Source of the DNA: Cadophora sp. MPI-SDFR-AT-0126
Taxonomy: Eukaryota; Ascomycota; Leotiomycetes; Helotiales; Ploettnerulaceae
Length of the DNA stretch: 64,000 nucleotides
Reading direction: 5' to 3'
Assembly (NCBI GenBank): GCA_020747065.1
Contig: JAGMVK010000014.1
Location: 868,001-932,000, forward strand
Shown: in pieces, positions 9,924-21,474 of the stretch
Numbering within the stretch: the stretch's first letter is position 1
Layout of the letters: the number at the start of each line of letters is the position of its first letter
Translations under genes and position numbers: made by a program
The notes under the pieces: generated by a model
What the model saw: the letters and a program-made list of their open reading frames with translations, nothing else
The model's database searches: none
What the model was told of the DNA's origin: nothing

Positions 9924-12164
9924 GAAAGCGGTTTGAAGGGGGGCTTAGCGCAGACACATTGTTTCAATATATGACGATATGTGAGACTTTGAGTCAACTG
10001 TGGCCGTTCTAATCGAAGGATGCGAAGGGATGGAAGGAGCGTTTTGAACCAGAGTCCTGTGTGTTTGTGTTCATGAGAATCGTTGCGCACCGATTCTACA
10101 CTGTCTTTGCCGTACCATGTTCCACTTCTCCAAATACAATACTTCTACCTTGACACAAAAGAAATTGATGAACATTGTCCCAAGTATACACATCAAAACG
10201 CTAGCCCCGTATTGCTAGATGGACCTAGTGCCAAAATAACAGCTGACACATAATAAAACCGCCCGGTGGCGAGATTCTTGAATAGGTAAGTTAAATGAGA
10301 ACAGAATGCAAAGCTATCTTCTCCTCTCCTTAGAATGATGATGCGCACATTCCACGGCACAGAGAGGTTGAAATGAAGTTCTATGGAAGTAGAGTGGACT
10401 CATGCGAGATGCCTGCTTCGGCCAATGCCTGGACGTGGTGCAGCCTGACTTCAGTGAACATAGGTGACCCATAGGCAGCGGGTGGACGGCTGGTCATTTC
10501 TTTGGTCGACTTTATGAGATCAAAGATCAGAAAGCAGAACGAAATTAATAAGAGGCGTCGGAATCTAGATAATTTCCTACAATTTCAAAAACCTCAGCTT
10601 TACGATCTGGGTTCCACACAGCAGATATCGCAAGGTATCCACAAATCACTGTAAATAAAGCCGAATGTCTCTTGGCAGTTGGTAGACCTGTTGCTAATGC
10701 CTCATTTTCGATGCGCAGCCCTGATTGAATCAATTCCTCACAAGGATGGTTGAAACAGAACACGTTATCGCTAATTTGTTGTCATCCGTTCTTGAACTAG
10801 TGCTGAACCTGTAACCACTAGAACGTCCAGAACGTCTTTCTCGCCTCTACCGAAGCTTCGGTCCTTCTCGAATCTTAGCCGTCTTATTGGCCACGTTCCC
10901 TGTGAAATAGGCGACCCTCCTTTTCTGTAATTCGGACTGTCGTGGCCTCGAATAGAGATGGCTTACGCCAAGAAATTACTTGATGCTCGCTACACCCATC
11001 AGATTGTGTTATGACAAGGAGAAGGCTGCCGTTTCCTCGTGCCGGAAACCGCTGCTTAAGTCTATCTGGAACAATTCGATACCCAACAATACATAGACGG
11101 AGATTCGCGTCGTCAAAAGACAGCTAGCGGTTTCGGCTCTTCTTGCCTCCTTTCAGGGAGGCTGTAGGGCTGTCAACCTGTCTGGCCAGTCAAATTTATC
11201 GGAAAACGCGTTTTCTAAGATTGATTTGGCATACTTTCCAGAGGTAGTTCCCCTTTCAGAGTGATTCTTTAGATGTCTGATTAGCTCGAATACATGTGTT
11301 TCCAGACTTTACATCAAGCAAAAAGTCTGATATTCTTGATTATGGTGAGAAGATTCGTTCGACCGATTGTTGAAGGTTAGTTCACGTCCATTGCTCTGGA
11401 AGCTCTCCCTATCTTTGCACACACACAGTGCAGCGACGGTGGTTAGAGCCAGAACTCAGTAATATATAACATACGATCAATTGACAATTGATAATTGCAA
11501 ATCAGTTTGAAATTGTATCAGGTCGGTCGGAAGTGGTTTGGTTAATAAATACTTTCTCGAATTAAATTATTACTGTCTCAAATGTCGCCCATACGTACCC
11601 ATCTCCACTATTACTCCACCACGGCTGGCGAGATCGATCTTCAAATTTATTACGAGGGCCCGACCCTCTTTTCCGGACTGCTAGGAGACCGAGTCTATGT
11701 GGCTGGGCTAGGCGAGAAGGATTGTTTTCTTTATATTACTCTTGGCGATAAAGTTCAGCACTTAAACAACGCGTCGGAAGGATTCCGTGTAAGCGATGCG
11801 AGCAGAAGATTCTTGTCTGAGGATCCCCCGTACGCATCTGTTGAAGGACTATCCACAGAATTCTGAGATGCTGAAATTAAGTACTCTTCAGATTCTAGTG
11901 GCTGAAGGGGATGGAGCTCAAGACAGTTGGGAGCGCCATTCTAGGCGATAAATAGTGTAACGACCGCCCTCCATTTTATTCCTTACCTTTGGCATCAGCA
12001 TCATCTCTTTCATTTATTCATTCATTCGTTCGTTCAGCTTCTTTTCTGAGTGGTGCCATTCTTTTCGTCACCAAGACACATCGTTCATTTCCACATTCTA
12101 TTGCAGAAACAGTTCATTTCACATTCCAATTCCATCAACTTCACTGTCCCAAATTTCCATCACA
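9924..12164. other. Intergenic; weak 94-codon ORF at 11582-11866 (plus)
   Basis: No convincing gene in 2.2 kb. An ORF of 94 codons at 11582-11866 has balanced composition but no signal peptide, motif or recognisable relative. The 120 bases before 12165 are C/T-rich with short ATTC/GTTC repeats (about 12,010-12,035), typical of a fungal promoter and leader for the AA9 gene that follows. Confidence 0.5.
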
Positions 12165-13231
12165 ATGAAGGTTTCCATCATCGTTGCTGGCATTGCACAG
12201 GTAGCATCGGCACATTACTTCTTCAACACCAACATCATCAACGGCGTTACCACATCTGCCAATAAGTATATCCGGGCGTCGACTCGGGCCACCGCGTACA
12301 ATCCAATCAAGTTCTCCTCGAACCCAGCTGCGGATATTCGTGACGGATCTTACATTGATGGACCTGATAGCCGATGCAACCAGGGAGCATTTACCAATGC
12401 TGGAAAGACCGAAGTGATGACCGTCGCTGCGGGTTCCGAAGTTCGTTTCAAGCTTGGGGTTGGGGCCACAATGGCTCATCCGGGTATGTACCCCAGACAG
12501 TCCGGCGTCTAAATTGTTTTTTTAAGTTCATATCGAACATTCTTGAGCTAATAGAGTAGCGCAGGTCCTGGCCTGATGTATATGTCCAGAGCTCCAAACG
12601 ACGACGTCAAATCCTATGATGGATCTGGCGACTGGTTCAAGATCTTCCAGGAAGGTGTTTGCAACACGAACGCCGACTTCACTACGGACGCTTGGTGCAC
12701 CTGGGACCGAGATTGGATAGCAGCGACGATCCCTAAGGACACCCCCAGCGGCGAATACCTCGTCCGAGTTGAGCATATCGGTAAGTAGTCTCATCCAAAT
12801 TCGTTCTGTCATAAAATACCAGCCAGCCGACTCGCATCATAGGCATCCACAAATCCTTCCAGAATCAACCCGAGCACTACACCTCCTGCGCGCAGGTCAA
12901 GGTCACAGATGGCGGGAGTGGCAGCCCAGGCCCACTCGTGAAGTTTCCTGGCGCCTACAAGGACACCGATGAGTACGCGAACTTCAGCATCTACAACGGA
13001 TACAAAACTTTCCCATTCCCCGGTCCGGCTGTTTGGAATGGAACGAGCAGCTCCACTGCCAGTGTTCCTGCAGAGCCTGTCAAGTCTAGCACGAGCTCTA
13101 AGGTTATTGCTACTTCTACTGTCGCCGCGGTGCTTGTCAAACCTAGCACCACTTTCCAGGTTGTTACAAAAACTAGCTCGAAGTCTGCTGCCTCTGCTGC
13201 ACCGACCACCGACGATGGCTGTTCGGACTAA
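12165..13231 (+). CDS. AA9 (GH61) lytic polysaccharide monooxygenase
   Basis: Copper-dependent oxidase that cleaves cellulose or related glucans outside the cell. Exons 12165-12483, 12565-12780 and 12843-13231 give 307 residues. Both introns have good signals (GTATGT...GCAG; GTAAGT...ATAG) and keep the frame. A 16-residue signal peptide ends at ...VASA, so the mature protein starts with His17, the first histidine-brace ligand. His105 in MAHPGPG is the second, and Tyr191 in the EHYTSCAQVKV block fits the axial tyrosine. A Ser/Thr-rich linker follows KTFPFPGPAVW and then a stop. After the stop, in another frame, lies a CBM1-like sequence (see separate entry), so the protein as read has lost its binding module. 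Family assignment is firm; substrate cannot be told from sequence. Confidence 0.93.
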
Positions 13232-13316
13232 GCTGCTCTCTACAGGTGGCAAGACATTCGCTGGTGCTACGGCTTGTGACGACGACAAATGTGTTGCTGT
13301 CAACGAAGTTTGTTGA
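13211..13316 (+). pseudogene. CBM1-like tail, out of frame with the AA9 gene
   Basis: From about 13242 a different frame reads GGKTFAGATAC, then C and N spacings ending in VNEVC and a TGA at 13316. This fits the end of a fungal cellulose-binding CBM1 (CGG-x-GAT-C-x-C-x-N-x-C), without its usual C-terminal tyrosines. It is preceded by what looks like an intact intron 3' end (branch ACTAAG at 13227, pyrimidine tract, TACAG at 13241-13245). The only donor GT in matching phase is at 13221, which would make a 25-nt intron, too short for normal splicing. An intron shrunk by deletion, or a frameshift, are both possible. Confidence 0.5.
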
Positions 13317-13847
13317 AAGTATCTTGTTTGACTGGCAGGCGATATGGAACTTGGAGTAGAATCGAGGGATATTTGAGGCTGGAAGTAAGGAGAACCTCTT
13401 GTTGCTTGCCAAAGATATCGGCGTGGAGTGCCTCAATCTGGATTGGTGTCTTATTTTTGTATATAACTACTTACATTCTTCGCGACTCCATAGAAGTTTC
13501 GCTCTTTACCTTTCATTCCCTGTTCCAATGGAATTTTGAAGTGAATGTGGTGATAAGAACCTGCACGGCCACTTTCCGCCGCTGATGGTAATCAGTGGAG
13601 AAGAGGGGACAATTGATGGGAAGGCGACGCGTATTTCCACCAATTTGGAAGAGGAGCGAAAGCTCGCCAGGGATTAAACGCCAAAGGGCTGGAGTTTTAA
13701 GGTTATTTGTTAGCACTACGCTAAGCCATATACGGATAGGTTCCTCCATGACGTCGGCAGGCAGATCCAAGTCCCAGTTAAGACCCAAAGCTCGAAAGTC
13801 AACACCACTATCGAAATTGCGACCAGCGGCCATGATATGACACAAAC

Positions 13848-15191
13848 ATGGCACAAACTATCGCAAAAGCTGCCATCAGCATCTACATCCTGACCTTCAA
13901 CTGCGGTAAAGCACTAATCGATGTCGACGCCGTTGCATCCCAGCTCTTTTTAGGGCTCAGCACCCCCAAGCTACCCGACCTTCTTGTCCTCTCTCTCCAG
14001 GAAATCGCCCCTATACCTCACTGCCTTATTGGCGGATCCTTCCTCATTCCATACTTCAGCCGTTTTCATCAGGCCGTGGAGAAGGCTTCTCGGAAGGCAG
14101 CTGGTACGGCGGTCGATGAAGATGGGTTGATTTACCATCCTGTGGCTGCGAGGAACCTGGGCATGACTGGCATAATGGTATTTGCGAAGGACCCTGCAGC
14201 TATATCGGATGTAGAGACTGGCGGAGTTGGTGTTGGATTAGCAGAAATGGGCAACAAAGGCGCGATTGGAGTACGTTTCATATACCACGGCAATGGGACA
14301 TCAACAGAATTGGCTTTTGTTGCAGCGCATCTTGCGGCCATGGAGTCTGACCTCGAACGTCGAAATGAGGACTGGAAAAACATTGTACGGGGCCTGGTGT
14401 TCTCGTCAAAGTCTGTGGATCGTAAGAATTCCGAGACGGCTGCTTCGGCTGAGGAGAGACCGCTCCTGTCGATTTCACCGCGAGATGCGTCAATATTCAA
14501 ACCGACATCTCATCTCTTCTTTGCTGGAGATCTGAATTATAGGACGTCTATTATGTCGCCTTCGTCGACAGATCATAAGGATACGTTCCCTCAACCTCAC
14601 CACGACGAGTCATCACCACAGCACTTCTCCAAGCTGTTCGAGAATGATCAGCTCAATCAGGAACGATTGGCAGGTCGAACTTGTCACGGTTTGACTGAAG
14701 CTCCAGTCACATTCCCTCCAACATATAAATACAACCCCCAAGAGCCGTTTCTCACTCCAGACGAGGATCTCTCAAAGTGGCATTGGGCTAAGCATCGCTG
14801 GCCCAGTTGGTGTGACAGAATCCTATATCTGGATGTTCCATCCTGGCTCAGGAGATCTCACCCGGAAGCAAAGATTGTCACCCACAAATACTCAGCGCTT
14901 CCGTTATGGCCAACATCTGATCACCGTGCCGTCGCTCTCGACGTCTCCGTCCCTCTACTCCCCATTCTACAACCCAAAGAAGACGAGCAAGGAGATGATC
15001 CGAGAATACATCCACCATTCGAAGTGAACGTCGACTGGAGAACTAAGAGGGAGAGAGCGAGAGTCTTGGAGTTGGTGACTGGATTCGCGATGTATTTCAC
15101 GACTACTCTGGAGGGAGGTGGAGTCAGTGTGGCCATGGCGCTTGGTGCTGCTGGAGCGTTCTTTGCTATTAGAGCTATGCTTGAAATGTGA
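13848..15191 (+). CDS. INP54-like: Inp54-like phosphoinositide 5-phosphatase, tail-anchored
   Basis: Hydrolyses the 5-phosphate of PtdIns(4,5)P2; the yeast relative Inp54 sits on the ER through a C-terminal anchor. Intronless, 447 residues. The endonuclease/exonuclease/phosphatase fold motifs are in order: FNCG near residue 20, QEIAP at 51, MNKG-type motif GNKGAIGVRF at 135-144, FAGDLNYR at 225-232, WCDRILY at 321-327 and SDHRAVALD at 357-365. Residues about 425-445 form a hydrophobic segment (VAMALGAAGAFFAIRA), consistent with a tail anchor. The start at 13848 follows a good A-rich context (AAACATGG). The neighbouring PKA gene on the same strand is a separate transcription unit. Confident on family; membership of the Inp54 subgroup rests on size and the C-terminal anchor. 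Confidence 0.88.
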   Translation: MAQTIAKAAISIYILTFNCGKALIDVDAVASQLFLGLSTPKLPDLLVLSLQEIAPIPHCLIGGSFLIPYFSRFHQAVEKASRKAAGTAVDEDGLIYHPVAARNLGMTGIMVFAKDPAAISDVETGGVGVGLAEMGNKGAIGVRFIYHGNGTSTELAFVAAHLAAMESDLERRNEDWKNIVRGLVFSSKSVDRKNSETAASAEERPLLSISPRDASIFKPTSHLFFAGDLNYRTSIMSPSSTDHKDTFPQPHHDESSPQHFSKLFENDQLNQERLAGRTCHGLTEAPVTFPPTYKYNPQEPFLTPDEDLSKWHWAKHRWPSWCDRILYLDVPSWLRRSHPEAKIVTHKYSALPLWPTSDHRAVALDVSVPLLPILQPKEDEQGDDPRIHPPFEVNVDWRTKRERARVLELVTGFAMYFTTTLEGGGVSVAMALGAAGAFFAIRAMLEM

Positions 15192-16394
15192 GGAATGGTG
15201 TTGCCTGATAATGCCACTGTTAGATATAATTATACCCAACCTGCTGGCTGTTCTCAAATGCTCTGTTTTGCCCTCGGTTAGGAATAGGGGCAATAACAGC
15301 TGCCTGTCAGTCAAATATGTACGGCTTCTGAGCACAAATAACCAAGCCGGTGTGACCGGAGTCTGAAGGCGAATAGCTTCGTTAGTCAAAAAGGAAGTCG
15401 CCTTATCGGTCGATCATCGCAAGTTACTTTTTGCGAGTCAGCGCTGGTAAGTTTTTGCACTTTGCGAAGATTGGTAGGATACGGAAGGGATTTTCGCAGA
15501 CGGAACAGTATGTTTCTAGCTTCATTATCTTCTCAAGTCGGGATTCTGTGGTACCGCAACAAAGTTCTTGTCTGCTTCAAACATTTCTTGGGAACATTCT
15601 AGTTAGTCTTCGTCCTAAATTACTCATCCCGAATCCCGACTTGACATGGTGGCGTATGCCCTGGACAAGAAGCTTACTGCATGCCAAACAAGCATCGTGT
15701 ACGGCTGACTGAGCGGGCCCGCCACACTAGATGAAAATGCTTCTTCCAAAAATATCCCAGTCACAGCTACATAAATACTCCCTCGCTCATCTACAGAATG
15801 TTTAAGGACCATCACGTGTTTATACGGAGAAAAGGGTGTTTTCGAGCTGTTTCAAAAGACCAAACTTCAGCCAAGACCACCTAAACATACATTTGGAAAG
15901 AAACGCATTCCTTGGTTGAATCCTCTGAGAAATCAAGTTGCAAGTGGTTAAAGAACGATACAGGGTCTGCCAGATCCTTGTACATATATTACCTTATTCC
16001 TAATTCGACCTTTCGTTTCCCCCCCTCCCCCTCCGCTGGGCAAGCCAAGGTACGTCATTTAAAGCCGAGGGCAAGCACAGCACATCCCTCACCTTCAAGG
16101 CTAGACCTTTACCCCACTATACCCGCACCATGCCCGACCTCTACTGTACTTCATGAGGGAGCTTTCTCTCCACCATCCCTCCCCTCATTCTTCACTTCTC
16201 AAAACTTCACTACTGACACACAATCCCAGCAATACTCGTCCCATCTTCAGCGCAGCTCTCGCTCAATTGTTTTTCCAAAGAGTATTTATAGCCCTCAACT
16301 CCAATCATCTCATCGCATCGCATTAACAAACTGCTCTGTGCTTCTCTCCTTCGTCTCGTCTCTCTGTCGCACCAATGCATCCAGCACCCATCGA
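15192..16394. other. Intergenic and PKA leader
   Basis: No gene seen. From about 16,010 the plus strand becomes strongly C/T-rich, as in the long 5' leaders of fungal signalling kinases. An open frame without a stop extends upstream from the kinase start to 15912, but it is Pro/Ser low complexity and probably untranslated. Confidence 0.5.
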
Positions 16395-18063
16395 ATGAAC
16401 AGCACGTCCTCCCTCAGTAGCAGCAGCAGTCGCCGCCCCACCTTTCCTCTGCAACAGGAGCAAGAAAGGAACAGGCCTAGGAATCGGACAAGTCAGAGTC
16501 AAATTCTCAGCAAGAGCAAAAGTCAGAGCCAAAGTCAACCCCACCTACCTTTCCCTCTGAGCTCTCGCCGTCGAGCAGCTACCGTCGCAATGGCTTTCGC
16601 AAGGTCCGCAACACACAGCATACATGAGATAGCTTCTGGGATCCTGCACCATCATAAGTCGAGGAGTGACGAGCCATGTTCTGAGGAGAAGCACCAGGAG
16701 GAAAAGGACTTCGTGGCGCACTTTGCAGAACAGCATGATATTCTGGCGCCGGAGGAGGTACAGCAGGATCCGAGGAATAAAGATTTGGGGCGAAGCTCGA
16801 GGGGTTTGAATGTTCATGACTTCAATCTGATAAGGACATTGGGGACAGGTATGCATAGTTTCCTGGTACCTTGATTGAGGTGTCACTGGAGGAGGCATAC
16901 TGATTTGAAAAGGTACTTTCGCGAGGGTGTGGCTTGTGAGCCTAGCGAATCCAGCAGAAGAGGACCGCGACAAGGTATATGCGCTGAAAGTATTACGGAA
17001 AGTTGATGGTTAGCGGAATCTGCGAATAGTGTCCAAGACCAGCTAATAACCAGATAACAGTTATCAAGCTCAAACAAGTTGACCATGTCAACCACGAGCG
17101 ATCTGTTCTTGCAGATGTTGCTGGCCACCCATTTATTACCACACTAATTACCACATTTTCCGACCACGAGTCCTTATACATGCTTGTAAGCTAGTTTCTC
17201 AGTTTCTAGAAGTGGGATTAGGTCTAATCTGCGGGGTAACAGCTCGATTACTGCCCTGGCGGCGAAGTCTTCTCCTACCTGCGGAAAGCAAAGCGATTCG
17301 ACGAAAACACAGCACGGTTCTATGCCGCCGAAATAGTCCTTATTCTGGAATTCCTGCACGAGCGCGAAGGCGTCGCATATAGAGATCTGAAACCAGAAAA
17401 TTTGCTGCTGGATGCAGAAGGACATATCAAATTGGTGGATTTTGGATTTGCCAAGAGGTTGGGAAATAGTAAGCTATATTGGGACTGTGTAAGGGCAGGA
17501 CTGACATGAGAAAGGGGAAACATACACACTCTGCGGGACACCAGAGTATCTTGCGCCAGAAGTCATTCAATCGAAAGGTCATACAACAGCGGTAGATTGG
17601 TGGGCGTTGGGTATCCTAATATATGAGTTTCTGACAGGATACCCACCTTTCTGGGATGCAAACCCAATAGAAATCTACAAAAAGTACTCCCCCGTTCTCC
17701 TCCCTTTTCGCTCAAACTTTAACAACCCCACTCAGAATCGTCTCCAAAGAAGTTCGCTTCCCTTCTGAACCCGCCATCTCCCCCGAAGCGCAAGACATAA
17801 TCCGTGCCTTCTGCGTAGTTGACCGCTCCAAACGACTCGGCAACATCTCAGGGCGCGCACAGCGCGTCAAAGACCACCCGTTCTTCAAAGGCGTCAATTG
17901 GGAGGATGTTTACTACAGGAAAGAGAAGGGCCCGATTATACCACCGATTAGGTATCCTGGTGATTCGCAGTGCTTTGATATTTATGAGGATGAGAAGCCT
18001 GGGAGGGAGCACTACAGTGATGTGATGGAGAAGAAGTGGGATAGTCATTTCAAGGACTTTTGA
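16395..18063 (+). CDS. pkaC2-like: cAMP-dependent protein kinase catalytic subunit (PkaC2-like)
   Basis: AGC-family serine/threonine kinase released from its regulatory subunit by cAMP. Six exons (16395-16848, 16913-17008, 17061-17185, 17243-17468, 17515-17683, 17736-18063), all GT-AG and in frame, encode 465 residues. A Ser/Gln/Arg-rich N-terminus precedes the kinase core: glycine loop [17 protein letters not shown] lysine, catalytic [15 protein letters not shown], activation loop with [12 protein letters not shown] (Thr expected to be phosphorylated), and [12 protein letters not shown]. The protein ends in HFKDF, the FxxF hydrophobic motif of PKA. The divergent N-terminus and single Tyr in place of His in the HRD motif are typical of fungal AGC kinases. 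Start chosen at MNSTSS; a later in-frame Met at 16590 is possible. The subtype (C2 rather than C1) is inferred from the short Ser-rich N-terminus. Confidence 0.9.
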
Positions 18064-18946
18064 GGATCTTGAAGTGGGCGGCATGACATACGTTGAGAAA
18101 CGAGATAGAGGGGGATAGGACCCTGTTGGAGAGAAGAGAAGGAAAGATTAGAAGAGTAGAGGTGGAGAGGACTGTACAGAAGAGGAGGGATGCAGGAACT
18201 CGGCTACTCGATTCGCATTGCACGGCGTTTTGCTGGGATATGGGATTTGGGACCGCCGAGACTTGACGGCTCGACTTATGAATGGGTGGTCTCATATTGT
18301 ATATTGAATGATTCTGGTCTAGTAATCTAGTCCTTTTGTATAAAAATCGATGAGAGCGAGCATGCCACATGGGTTCTATTATTTTGATAGTAAGAACTAT
18401 GAATGGAAATTTCCAATGCTATTCATTACTTTTGGAGGAGATTGAGCGGTTGTCTAGGTGATTGCAATGTTTGGGTAGGCGGCTGGTTGGTAATTACTGC
18501 TATAGTCAACAATAGATTGGACGATTTGTATGATAGGTCTCTTAGGTATAGATTCTGGAGAGGAGGTCTTTGTTCTAGTCTTTATGACTGAAGTTTGCTT
18601 GAGTTTGAGATCCCTCATCGATATATCTTGCTCTGGGTATATGAAAGACAGATTGAGTATAGAGCCGATCAACGTTGATTTCATTCAATGACATTGCATT
18701 ATTAGACTCCTTGAGCAGATAGTAAGCGGGAAGACAGCTAAACGTACAGAGATATCGATCGGATCTAGTAGAGCAAAACATGGGCAAAAGAGACACCATC
18801 CAGCCAGTTACAGGAAAAGCCAACAAAGCTCCGCGCTCCTTCATCCCAAATATTCAACACCTATCGCATCCCACACCCTCTTCTGTACACCTTTCTCAAT
18901 TCCTCAGATCACCAAGCAAAGAAGCCTCCAATCCCACTTTACAGCC
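18064..18946. other. Intergenic between convergent genes
   Basis: 3' flanks of the kinase (plus) and the DUF4336 gene (minus). No gene-like ORF. Confidence 0.55.
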
Positions 18947-19852
18947 CTACTTCTTCCCCTGCAAATGCCACCGCATAACCTTCTCAAAAACGCCCTTCCC
19001 ATCCCCCACAAAACTATCCCCATGACACGGCACCAGATTCTCAAACCCCCACCCATTAATCCTCCTCATACTAGCATTGAACCCCTCGCGATCACTCTTG
19101 CTAAACACATACCACAGCATGCGCCTCTGCCACACCGCGTCCCCGCGCGTATGCTGCAGTGCCCCAAACAGCCGCGTCGCCCACCCCGTCGTCGGATCCT
19201 CCCCGCTCTTGCTGTACTGTTCTGTAGCGGGGAGGTTGAACAGTAGATCGGCTTCGATGAGTGTTTTGGAGGGTTTGTGGAAGAATACTATTTCTTTGTT
19301 GGGGTGTGAATCTACGAATTCGTATTCGAACTCTGCGTCGAACTCTTCGGAGATTTTGATCCCGTCTTTTTTGGACTGGGCGGTGAAAACTGTGGTGAAG
19401 GGGACGAGGGTTACGCTCTTGTCTTTGGTGTGCATTTTGGCGCGCTTCTCCGGGAGGCCCTCGGGACCGATTACGTGGGAAGAAGGGAAAGCGGAGTGCC
19501 ACGCGGAGATGTTCATGTGGTGTTCGATGTCCGGGGCGATGAGATAGGAGACTGGTGAGGGGGAGCTGGAGAGCGAGGAGATGGTGGATTTGAGGAGGGG
19601 GGTGAGGGGGGTGGGGGAGAAGACGGCGAGGGTTCCGGTGCGGAGTTTGACTTGAGGGTGGTGTTAGCTATTGTGGAAGTGGAAGTGGAATTGAGGAAAG
19701 GAGGAGAGGGGGAAGGAGGGAATACCAATTGTTGCTCTGCCGCCGAATTTTATACGGTTGAATCGCAGGAAGGGGACGGAGACTGTGGTCACACCTGGGA
19801 CGATCTCCCGGATCACAGTTGGATCTTCAGGGGAAGTGGTCTTGAATGACAT
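18947..19852 (-). CDS. DUF4336 family protein (metallo-beta-lactamase-like)
   Basis: Two exons, 19852-19726 and 19650-18947, joined by a 75-nt GT-AG intron in phase 1, give 276 residues starting MSFKTTSPEDPTVIREIVPG. The block SYLIAPDIEHHMNIS followed by FPSSHVIGPEGLPEKR is characteristic of the fungal DUF4336 family as I recall it, and the C-terminal LVPCHGDSF resembles the HGD ligand motif of metallo-beta-lactamase folds. The classic HxHxDH motif is not obvious, so enzymatic activity is uncertain. No signal peptide or membrane segment. The gene is convergent with the PKA gene. The biological role is unknown. Confidence 0.75.
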
Positions 19853-21474
19853 TTTGTGCTACTGATCCTTTTGCTGTAATCAACAATGCGTTAAAAAAAA
19901 TAGAGTAGTAGGTTGTGTATTTCCGGAACTGTGTTGTGTAGCGTGAAGTCGTGGAATGTGAAGTTCGTATGAAAGTTGAGGGTTCGACGGTATTTATCGG
20001 ATGATGTAGCTCTCCCAATCTACAATGATGACGCGAGCTTGCAGGGACGGATAGCTTTCAACGGTTCTGCAGTGCTGGAGATCCTTGGATAAGCTTTTTG
20101 CTGGGATGTGTGGTTTTCAGGGACCGAGGTCTAGATTTTGGGGCGCTTAGTGATGACAGAGGGGTCTAGAAGCTGTGGAGGGTGCATGTACAGGCGCGTG
20201 CGGAGAGGTGTTTGGAAATCGGGTCGTTCCTGATACTCGTATTTTTGTATCAGGGCTTCGAGATGGGGAGGTGGAGTGGATATTGGTGGGATTGTATTTG
20301 GAATGAGTATGAGGATGAGGAGTATGGAGCAGAGGAAGCAACAGAAGTTGGCCTTATATATCAAGAGATACAAATCATAGCCTGTCTCCTCGGCACAACA
20401 ACAAATGTAATCCTCTTCATGCAAGCTCACTCAGTAAGCAAGTTGGCGATTTGGCAGCTCTGGAAACTCAAATCACGGCCCTGTTCATGGGTGCCGTGGC
20501 TGGAATGGCTTGCTTAGAAAGCGTTGCCGAGATGCGGGAGTGTCCTGAGAGAGTGGGCTTGGCTGCCGGACGGAGACCGAGACCTGACTGTGAGATTTTA
20601 CCGAAGGGCGGTTTACAGTGGCAGGGGTGCTGAACCAGAGCTGCATGCAGACGAGCATATCGCCGAATTGTCACGGTTGCTGGTTTGGGCTTGGTGTGTG
20701 GTGGGCTGGTGCTGCATGCGGTGTGATGGGATGGGGTGAGGTGAAGTGGGGGGGGTTGGAATGTGGCTTGGTGTTTATTGATCGTTGAAATAGTAATCAT
20801 CAGTTTCTGGCTGGGCTTACAGTACAGTACAGTACAGTACAGTACTTGGATGATGGAGTTCCGGTTACGAACTGCGTCCAACAGGTGGTCTTTGTCTGTG
20901 CGCCAAAGACAGGCTGCTTTGTTTGAGTGAGGAACAAGTTCGGACTACTTTTAATGTGAGATAACTTACTTCCAGGGACTTACTTTCAGGGACTGATAAC
21001 ACAACGAAAGTAAATACAGATGAGTAGAAAAGTTACGAAAGACAGCAAATCACAATAGAAAAATTTACTTAACGAAGAAATCGAATTTGGGCTTGCCTTT
21101 CTATTGAATTTGAGATTTGCTATTTTGAAGCCTGTAGCGCACAGGCTTTTGAAGACCCATTTCGTTGCTCCACTGTCCTCCATAAATGATATGTATCGTG
21201 TGGCTTGAGGACACTGTGGAATGACAATTTACAAAAGCCAGCTTGCAAACTTTTCCTCCAGAACCCCCGTAATCTCACCGATTCATTATCTTGGCACAAA
21301 CAGGCATGTATTTCAAATGTATTTCATTTCGTGCGTATCGTATCATCGTATGTAACCTATCGTACCCATATGCTCTGCCATCCACTCAACCAGGTACCCG
21401 AATGCGCCAAACTTGAACCGTAAACTAGAGAATTTTGAAGTAGAGAATCATAAAGTACAGTTGAGAGCGAATCG
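19853..21474. other. Intergenic; (AGTAC)5 microsatellite at 20,821-20,845
   Basis: 1.6 kb without a convincing gene on either strand; ORFs are low-complexity Pro/Ser/His frames. It contains a perfect five-copy AGTAC tandem repeat at 20,821-20,845. Confidence 0.55.
20821..20845. repeat. (AGTAC)5 microsatellite
   Basis: Five exact copies of a 5-bp unit, preceded by a partial copy (ttac). Confidence 0.95.

Noticed and set aside
12969..13316. ORF overlapping the AA9 third exon in another frame
   Set aside because: Only its last 25 codons look meaningful (CBM1-like); the rest is a shadow of the Ser/Thr-rich linker.
20821..20845. Pentanucleotide array as a possible regulatory element
   Set aside because: An ordinary microsatellite with no gene close enough to suggest a function.
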